This document shows positions 58,680-64,000 of a stretch of 64,000 nucleotides of DNA, one piece after another (position 1 is the first letter of the stretch; every line of letters starts with the position of its first letter). The notes beneath the pieces are model-generated. The model ran no database searches. It saw nothing but the letters and a program-made list of their open reading frames with translations, and was not told where the DNA came from. The DNA is from Microbacterium sp. SORGH_AS_0969 (GTDB lineage Bacteria; Actinomycetota; Actinomycetes; Actinomycetales; Microbacteriaceae): the NCBI RefSeq assembly GCF_030818255.1, contig NZ_JAUTAG010000001.1:2232001-2296000 (forward strand). Direction: 5' to 3'. A program made the translations under genes and the position numbers.

Positions 58680-59972
58680 TCAGGATGCCGCGGCGGAGCG
58701 GTCCTTGACGAACAGTCCGTACGACAGGGCGCCGACCAGCAGCAGCACTCCGCCGATGAGGAACACCGTCGTGTAGTTGCCTCCCGTGGAGGTGAGGATC
58801 GCCCCGGTGACCACGGGGGCGACGGCCGCTCCGATGAATCCGCCGAAGTTCTGGATGGCGCCGAGAGAGGCGACCTGGTTCGACGGCGCGACGTCGGAGG
58901 CGAGGGTCCAGAGGCACCCGATCGGCACCTGCGAGGCGAAGTAGCCGACCGACAGCAGCACGATGGCGAGCGGGGTGCTGTCGACGTACGCGACGGGGAG
59001 CACCGCCGCGGCGGCGAGGATCGCCCCGCCGACGATCGGGATCTTGCGCGCGCGGACGGTGTTCACACCGCGGCGGACGAGCCGGTTCGAGAGCCAGCCG
59101 CCGAAGATCACGCCGATGATGCCGCAGAGGAACGGCAGCGACGCGAGCCACCCGCTCTGGGCGAGGCTGAAGCCGCGGGCGGTCTGCAGGTAGCTGGGGA
59201 GCCAGGTGAGGTAGACCCACACGGTGTAGAAGATGCCGAAGGCGCCGAGAACCATGAACCAGGTGTTCGACTGCAGCAGCAGGCGTCCCCAGCCGACCTT
59301 CTCGACCGATGCGGCGACGCGCGCCTCGGCCTCGGCGCCCTTGATGAGCGCCTGCTCCTTCAGGGTCGGGTCGCGGTAGATGCGCAGCCACACGAGGGCG
59401 ACGACGATGCCGAAGGCTCCGACGATGATGAACATCCCGCGCCAGCTCATCGTCAGCAGAAGGAAGGTCAGCAGCGGCGGGGCGATCGCGTTGGCGATCT
59501 GCGAGCCCGCGTTGACGAGCGAGACCGGGAGCGCCCGCTCGGACTTGTTGAACCAGCGCTCGTTGACCTTCAGCGCCGAGGTGAAGAACGGCGACTCGGT
59601 GATGCCGAGGGCGACGCGGCAGGCGTAGAGCACGCCGAAGGAGTTCGCGGCCGCGGTCACGATCGACACGAGAGACCACGCGCCCGCGGCGAACGCGAAC
59701 ATCTTCTTGGGCCCGAACTTGTCGACGAGGTAACCGGCGGGGAGGTTCGCGATCGCGTACGGCCACGAGAACGCCGACAGCAGCAGACCCATCGCGAGCG
59801 GGTCGAGCCCGAACTCTCCGGCGATCGTGGTGTTCGCCACGCTGAGGGTCGATCGGTCGAGGTAGTTCACCACCCCGCCGAGGATCAGGAAGCCGACCAG
59901 GAACCATCGGATCCGGATCGTCTTCTTCTCGTCGCGCGTGAGCACCGGCGCGTCAGCCGTCGTCTCGCTCAT
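58680..59972 (-). CDS. MFS transporter, anion:cation symporter (ACS) family, sugar-acid type
   Basis: The 430-residue, 12-helix permease begins with a short charged N-terminus and NYLDRSTLSVANTTIAGEFG in helix 1. It has the ACS features PAGYLVDKFGPKKMF and RVALGITESPFF. Close families carry galactonate, glucarate or tartrate. A GGAG Shine-Dalgarno precedes ATG 59972. It is flanked by a small kinase and a KDPG aldolase, supporting sugar-acid uptake. Confidence 0.86.
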   Translation of the reverse strand: MSETTADAPVLTRDEKKTIRIRWFLVGFLILGGVVNYLDRSTLSVANTTIAGEFGLDPLAMGLLLSAFSWPYAIANLPAGYLVDKFGPKKMFAFAAGAWSLVSIVTAAANSFGVLYACRVALGITESPFFTSALKVNERWFNKSERALPVSLVNAGSQIANAIAPPLLTFLLLTMSWRGMFIIVGAFGIVVALVWLRIYRDPTLKEQALIKGAEAEARVAASVEKVGWGRLLLQSNTWFMVLGAFGIFYTVWVYLTWLPSYLQTARGFSLAQSGWLASLPFLCGIIGVIFGGWLSNRLVRRGVNTVRARKIPIVGGAILAAAAVLPVAYVDSTPLAIVLLSVGYFASQVPIGCLWTLASDVAPSNQVASLGAIQNFGGFIGAAVAPVVTGAILTSTGGNYTTVFLIGGVLLLVGALSYGLFVKDRSAAAS

Positions 59973-60025
59973 GGTCCACTCCTTCGTGATCGGGTGACGG
60001 CGGACGTCGCGGTCCGCCGCGGGGG

Positions 60026-60676
60026 TCAGTGCGGCGTGCGGACGCTCGCCACGGCGGCGAGGAAGTCCGCCGCTGCTCGGGTGACGTCGGCCATGTCGCC
60101 GGTCGGGCGGGCGGCCTTCGTGATGGCGCTTCCGACGCCGACCGCGAGGGCCCCGGCGCCGAACCAGTCGCCGACGTTGTCGCGCGTGGCGCCGCCTGCC
60201 GGGAGGATCGGGGCGTGCGCGAGCGGCGCCATGACCGTGCGCAGGTAATCGGGGCCGGCGATCTCGGTCGGGAACAGTTTGACGATGTCGGCGCCGGCCT
60301 CCATGGTGGCGACGATCTCGGTGGGGGTGAACGCCCCGCTGATCGTGAGCGCCTGATACCGATTGGCCGCGCGGATCATGTCGGGGTTCAGGTTCGGGCT
60401 CACGAGCATGCGCGCGCCGGCCTGCACCGACGCGACCGCCATCTCGGCATCCAGAACCGTTCCGACGCCCACGGCGACGTGATCCCCGAACTCGTCGGCG
60501 AGGGTGCGCACGACCTCGAGCGCCCGCGGCACCGAGAGGGTGATCTCGAGGGCCCGGATGCCACCGGCGACGGCGGCGCGAGAGACGGCGAGCGCCTCGT
60601 CGGGGGAATCGAGGCGGACGATCAAAACCACGCCGGTGTCGACGACGGCGGAGAGGACTTCGTGCTTCTTTAACAT
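60026..60676 (-). CDS. eda: 2-dehydro-3-deoxy-phosphogluconate aldolase
   Basis: The 216-residue class I aldolase has the general base Glu in GGIRALEITLSVPRAL, the substrate loop GAGTVLD-like as GVGTVLDAEM, and the Schiff-base Lys in GADIVKLFP (about 137). It splits KDPG or KDPGal into pyruvate and glyceraldehyde-3-phosphate. ATG 60676 is preferred; a GTG 18 bases upstream would add six residues. Directly repeated ACACGGTA sites overlap its promoter. Confidence 0.88.
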   Translation of the reverse strand: MLKKHEVLSAVVDTGVVLIVRLDSPDEALAVSRAAVAGGIRALEITLSVPRALEVVRTLADEFGDHVAVGVGTVLDAEMAVASVQAGARMLVSPNLNPDMIRAANRYQALTISGAFTPTEIVATMEAGADIVKLFPTEIAGPDYLRTVMAPLAHAPILPAGGATRDNVGDWFGAGALAVGVGSAITKAARPTGDMADVTRAAADFLAAVASVRTPH

Positions 60677-60682
60677 CGTTGC

Positions 60683-60710
60683 ACACGGTATCACGAAAAT
60701 TCACACGGTA
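60683..60710. promoter_or_regulatory. Direct repeats ACACGGTA, candidate DeoR operator
   Basis: ACACGGTA occurs at 60683-60690 and 60703-60710, 20 bases apart, about two helical turns. The pair sits in the divergent promoter gap between the aldolase and the DeoR-family gene. DeoR/GlpR regulators often bind direct repeats, and the neighbouring regulator is the likely partner. Confidence 0.6.
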
Positions 60711-60752
60711 GAACACGATGTCTCATGTCCGCGGAGGCTTAGGCTCGGAGGG

Positions 60753-61544
60753 ATGTCGACACCGCCACCCCTCATCCCGGAACAGCGTCAGCGCGAACTG
60801 ATGCGTCTCCTGCGCGGAGCGGGGGCTCTCAGCATCCGTCACCTGGCCTCGTCGCTGGGGGTGTCGCACATGACCGTGCGACGCGACATCGCCGCGCTCG
60901 AGGACGAGGGTCTTGTGGATGCCGTGCAGGGCGGCGTGCGCCTTCGCGAACGCACCGGTGTGGAGCCCCCGCGCGAGCGGGGTTCTCGCGCGGTGCTCGA
61001 GCTCCCGCGCAAGGAGGCCGTCGCCCGTCGAGCCGCCGCGCTGATCACGGACGACATGACCGTCTTCATCGACGCGGGGACGACGTGTCAAGCGCTCGTT
61101 CCCCATCTGACGGCGCGGCGCGGACTGACCGTGGTGACCAACGACTTCTTCACCGTCTCGGCGCTGTACGCGCACCCCGCGATCGAGGTCATCCACACCG
61201 GAGGGGTCGTGGATGCCGCGAGCGGTTCGTCGAGCGGCGCCCTCGCCGCCGCCACCGTCTCGGCCATGACCCTCGACCTCGCGATCCTCAGCACCGGAAC
61301 CTGGGACACCGCGCACGGGTTGACGACCCCCGAGCTCGACAAGGTCGTCTTGAAGCGAGCGGTTCTGGATGCCGCGACCTCGGGCGCCCTCGTCGCCGAC
61401 AGCACGAAGTACGGCACCGCGGAGCGTTTCCGCGTCGTGCCCCTCGACGCGCTCGACGTCATCGTGAGCGACGCCGAGCTGCCCGAGAGTGCGGCGGCGG
61501 CGATCGCCGAGATGGGCGTCGAGCTGTGGACCGCGGAGGACTGA
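60753..61544 (+). CDS. DeoR/GlpR-family transcriptional regulator
   Basis: The 263-residue repressor has a DeoR HTH at residues about 25-58 (LSIRHLASSLGVSHMTVRRDIAALEDEG) and a DeoRC sugar-phosphate sensor domain (AAALITDDMTVFIDAGTTCQALV, VVTNDFFTV, TGGVVDAASGSSSG). It is divergent from the sugar-acid aldolase/MFS/kinase operon and probably represses it until a phosphorylated intermediate accumulates. A TAGGCT box lies close upstream, so the mRNA leader is very short. Confidence 0.88.
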   Translation: MSTPPPLIPEQRQRELMRLLRGAGALSIRHLASSLGVSHMTVRRDIAALEDEGLVDAVQGGVRLRERTGVEPPRERGSRAVLELPRKEAVARRAAALITDDMTVFIDAGTTCQALVPHLTARRGLTVVTNDFFTVSALYAHPAIEVIHTGGVVDAASGSSSGALAAATVSAMTLDLAILSTGTWDTAHGLTTPELDKVVLKRAVLDAATSGALVADSTKYGTAERFRVVPLDALDVIVSDAELPESAAAAIAEMGVELWTAED

Positions 61545-61588
61545 GGAGACACCGGGTCACGAAGCGCGTGTCCCTCCGCCGGCGCGCC

Positions 61589-61594
61589 TAGGCT
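61589..61594 (+). promoter_or_regulatory. -10 box of the leaderless pnuC-nadR operon
   Basis: TAGGCT ends six bases before GTG 61601. Confidence 0.63.
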
Positions 61595-61600
61595 CGACGG

Positions 61601-62209
61601 GTGATCGAGTGGATTCTGACCGAGTGGACGCAGATCCTCGGCTTCGCGACGGGCGCCGCGTGCGTGCTGCTGGCCGCACGGCGGAACGTGTGGACCTACC
61701 CGATCGGGATCGCGAACAACCTCGTGTTCCTCGTGGTGTTCGTGCCGGCCGGGCTCTACGCCAGCGCCGCTCTGCAGGTGGTCTACCTCGTGCTCGGTGT
61801 GCACGGGTGGTGGCGCTGGACGCGCGGGGTCGAACACGACCGCGAGTATGTCGCCCGGACACCCCGGCGCGCCGTGCCCTGGCTCATCGTCGCCGCGGTG
61901 GCGGGGACGGCCCTGCTGACCTGGGTGCTCGCCACCTTCACCGATTCGCAGGTCGCCCTGGCGGATGCCGCGACCACCTCGGCGAGCCTCGTCGCGCAGT
62001 ACATGCTCAACCGCAAGTGGATCGAGAACTGGTTCGTGTGGATCGGTGTGGACGTCGCCTTCGTGGCGCTCTCGATCGCCACCGGACTGTGGATCATCGC
62101 CGCGCTGTACGCCCTGTTCATCGGGCTGTGCGTGAGCGGGCTGTGGTCGTGGCGCCGTGTGCAGAGCGAGTCGTCGGATGCCGTGCCCGCGGCGGACGCC
62201 CGTGCCTGA
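61601..62209 (+). CDS. pnuC: Nicotinamide riboside transporter PnuC
   Basis: The 202-residue membrane protein has about seven helices and the family motifs WTYPIGIANNLVFLVVFV (helices 2-3), LQVVYLVLGVHGWWRW and RKWIENWFVWIGVDVAF. PnuC imports nicotinamide riboside, which is trapped by phosphorylation. The next gene encodes that kinase, and the two overlap by 8 bases. Confidence 0.9.
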   Translation: MIEWILTEWTQILGFATGAACVLLAARRNVWTYPIGIANNLVFLVVFVPAGLYASAALQVVYLVLGVHGWWRWTRGVEHDREYVARTPRRAVPWLIVAAVAGTALLTWVLATFTDSQVALADAATTSASLVAQYMLNRKWIENWFVWIGVDVAFVALSIATGLWIIAALYALFIGLCVSGLWSWRRVQSESSDAVPAADARA

Positions 62210-63272
62210 GCGCCGCTACCGCCACGGCGTGGTCGTCGGCAAGTTCTACCCCCTCCACGTCGGGCACGCACACCTCATCCGCTCGGCCGTGCGCGCGTGC
62301 GAGAAGGTCACGGTCGAGGTGATCGCGGCATCCGTCGAGTCGATCCCCCTCGACAGGCGGGCCGCGTGGGTGCGCGCGGACCACCCGACGGTGCGCGTGG
62401 TCGATCTCCTCGACGACACCCCGGTCGACTTCGCCTCCGACACGGCGTGGGACGCGCACACCGCGACCATCGCGGGGCTTCTCGACGAACCGGTCGACGT
62501 CGTCTTCACCTCCGACGAGTACGGGGCGGAACTCGCGCGCCGTCTCGGCGCGGACTGGGTGCAGATCGACCCCGGTCGACGCATCAACCCCGTCTCGGGA
62601 ACGGCCATCCGCGCCGACCTCGACGCGCACTGGCACGAGCTCTCGCCGACGGTCCGTACCGACCTCGCCGCCCGCGTCGTCGTGCTCGGCGCGGAGTCGA
62701 CAGGATCGACGACGCTCGCCGAGGCGCTCGCCGCCGAGCTTGGCACGCTCTGGGTGCCGGAGTACGGTCGCGAGCTGAGCGAGACGCGCGAGGGCGGGCT
62801 CGAGGCGCCCTGGCGCAGCGACGAGTTCGACCTCGTCGTCGACCGGCAGATCGCCTGGGAACAGGATGCCGCGCGCCGGGCGCCGCGTCCGGTGCTGGTC
62901 TGCGACACCGACGTGCTCGCCACCGCCCTGTGGCACGAGCGGTACGTGGGCACGGCCGCGCCGCGCATCTTCGCGCGGGCCGCGGCGCACCGCCCGGCGT
63001 TGTACATCCTCACGGGCGATCAGATTCCCTTCGTGCAGGACGGGATGCGCGACGGAGAGCACATCCGCGCCGATATGCAGAAGCGCTTCCGCGAGGTGCT
63101 CGCGGCGCAACCGGTGCCGTGGCTCGAGGTGCGGGGGACGGTCGCCGAGCGGGTGGCATCCGCTCTTCCCGCCATCCATCGAGCGGTGGCCGAAGCGACC
63201 TCGTTCGCCGCTCCCATGGAGGGTCGACCGCACGCCGAGCAAGAGGATCTGCGGCGGCGGGCCGGCGGTTAG
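62202..63272 (+). CDS. nadR: NadR: NMN adenylyltransferase / ribosylnicotinamide kinase
   Basis: The 356-residue bifunctional enzyme has an N-terminal adenylyltransferase (GKFYPLHVGHAHLI with the HxGH motif, residues about 11-24; INPVSGTAIR) and a C-terminal nicotinamide riboside kinase beginning near 160. The kinase P-loop reads GAESTGSTTL: the usual Lys of GKS/T is Ser. Actinobacterial NadR proteins often lack this Lys, so the site may use another residue, or the kinase may be weak. The E. coli type regulatory HTH is absent. The start is GTG 62202, inside the pnuC gene end. Confidence 0.88.
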   Translation: MPERRYRHGVVVGKFYPLHVGHAHLIRSAVRACEKVTVEVIAASVESIPLDRRAAWVRADHPTVRVVDLLDDTPVDFASDTAWDAHTATIAGLLDEPVDVVFTSDEYGAELARRLGADWVQIDPGRRINPVSGTAIRADLDAHWHELSPTVRTDLAARVVVLGAESTGSTTLAEALAAELGTLWVPEYGRELSETREGGLEAPWRSDEFDLVVDRQIAWEQDAARRAPRPVLVCDTDVLATALWHERYVGTAAPRIFARAAAHRPALYILTGDQIPFVQDGMRDGEHIRADMQKRFREVLAAQPVPWLEVRGTVAERVASALPAIHRAVAEATSFAAPMEGRPHAEQEDLRRRAGG

Positions 63273-63275
63273 GCT
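63270..63275 (+). promoter_or_regulatory. -10 box of the leaderless MoxR-like ATPase transcript
   Basis: TAGGCT ends six bases before ATG 63282; its TAG is also the nadR stop codon. Confidence 0.62.
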
Positions 63276-63281
63276 GGCGCG

Positions 63282-64000
63282 ATGGCGGACCGCTGGCACA
63301 AGCTCTCGCAGGCACCCACCACGGCGGGAACGGGGGAGGGGACGGCCTCGATGACGGCCGCCGACCTGTTCCGTGACACCGCCGAGACGGTCGCGGTGCC
63401 GCTCGACGAGAAGCTCCGCCAGACCTACTACTGGATCGTCAACCGCGCGGTGATCTCGCCGTACTACGACGTCGAGTTCTCGTCTGGCGCGCCGCTCGCC
63501 TACGCCCTCGGCGACGCGGGCGCCGAGCTGACCCTGCCGAGCGAGGCGTCGTTCTCGTCCAACGTCCTCCTTCCGCTGTTGAGCTTCGCGGTCGGGGGCA
63601 AGTGCCTACTCGTCGGCGGTCCGGGGCGCGGCAAGACGACCGTCGCGGTGCTCATGGGCGTCCTCGCCGGCTCCACGCCCGACGACGTGCGCCGCGGGGT
63701 GCAGCAGGGACAGCCGCAGCTCACGATCAGCGACCTCGTCGGCATCCCTCTTCCCCGGGACCTCATGAACGCCGCGAGTCTCGCCGAGGTCGGCGTCGCG
63801 TGGCGCGATTGGCTGTCGCGGCCGGTCAAGATCGTCGACGAGTACAATCGCATCCCCACGAAGACGCAGTCGGCGCTGCTGACGATGGTCGCCGAGGGGT
63901 ACGTCGAGAGCCACGACCAGCTCAGGAAGACGGCGCCTGTGTCGGGGGTCGAGAGCTGGTTCTTCACAGCGAACGACGACGCCGGTGGGGGGACGTTCCC
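63282..64000 (+). CDS. MoxR-like AAA ATPase (3' end outside window)
   Basis: About 239 codons are visible. It has a leading segment (MADRWHKLSQAPTTAG, LRQTYYWIVNRAVIS), Walker A GGPGRGKT near residue 112, Walker B VKIVDEYNRIP near 185 and FFTANDD (sensor 1). It is a MoxR-type chaperone ATPase, which usually works with a VWA-domain protein encoded downstream, beyond the window. The frame is open to the last base. Confidence 0.85.
   Translation, partial: MADRWHKLSQAPTTAGTGEGTASMTAADLFRDTAETVAVPLDEKLRQTYYWIVNRAVISPYYDVEFSSGAPLAYALGDAGAELTLPSEASFSSNVLLPLLSFAVGGKCLLVGGPGRGKTTVAVLMGVLAGSTPDDVRRGVQQGQPQLTISDLVGIPLPRDLMNAASLAEVGVAWRDWLSRPVKIVDEYNRIPTKTQSALLTMVAEGYVESHDQLRKTAPVSGVESWFFTANDDAGGGTF

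Overview
The window is high-GC DNA from an actinobacterium, most likely a Microbacterium-like member of the Microbacteriaceae. The reasons are codon use dominated by G or C at third positions, GTG starts, leaderless genes with a TANNNT -10 box six bases before the start codon, an Asp23/ECF-sigma cluster, a HadA/HadB-like/murB cluster and a two-domain NadR. No rRNA, tRNA, CRISPR array or replication origin was found.

Region 1 (1-9.0 kb) is a rearranged accessory stretch. It holds an IS3-family element cut by the window edge (1-1053), a 5'-truncated alpha/beta hydrolase, a tight four-gene operon (AMP-forming acyl-CoA ligase, DUF3556 membrane protein, FAD-dependent oxidoreductase, PucR-type regulator; 2518-8621), and the C-terminal stub of an EamA transporter.

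Region 2 (9.0-27.34 kb) looks like an acquired catabolic island. It is bracketed by two related double-HTH genes in the same orientation, each beside the same conserved nucleotide site; a third copy of the site abuts the IS3 element. Inside are a complete class I cytochrome P450 system (P450, [2Fe-2S] ferredoxin, ferredoxin reductase), a cytosolic HtaA-domain protein, a LysR regulator, a cyclase-family hydrolase, two NTF2-fold proteins (one like limonene epoxide hydrolase), a multi-pass membrane protein of unknown role, two zinc alcohol dehydrogenases, an HpaI-type aldolase, pyruvate carboxylase with a bioY remnant, an aldehyde dehydrogenase and a TetR regulator. I infer that a hydrophobic, perhaps cyclic, compound is hydroxylated, oxidised, opened and cleaved to pyruvate plus an aldehyde, with pyruvate carboxylase feeding oxaloacetate. 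The substrate cannot be read from the sequence.

Region 3 (27.34-64 kb) reads as host chromosome, rich in the heptamer GGATGCC/GGCATCC that is scarce in the island. It holds a peptide-type ABC transporter operon with an amidase and a TetR regulator (one transporter gene frameshifted); an aldo/keto reductase; two MFS exporters/symporters; an ECF sigma factor with a CU044_5270-type partner; a PaaI thioesterase and TetR pair; an ECF-sigma/Asp23 cluster; a reverse transsulfuration operon (cbs plus a gamma-synthase/lyase) behind a leaderless cysteine-rich leader peptide; a TSUP permease; FAS-II-like dehydratases with murB; aspC; a ClC channel; a sugar-acid cluster (kinase, MFS, KDPG aldolase, DeoR); pnuC-nadR; and the start of a MoxR-like ATPase.

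Repeats of note are a C9G34 homopolymer, a 99-bp tandem triplication, a pair of 57-bp hairpin elements around a DUF559 gene, and two long hairpins after the transsulfuration operon.
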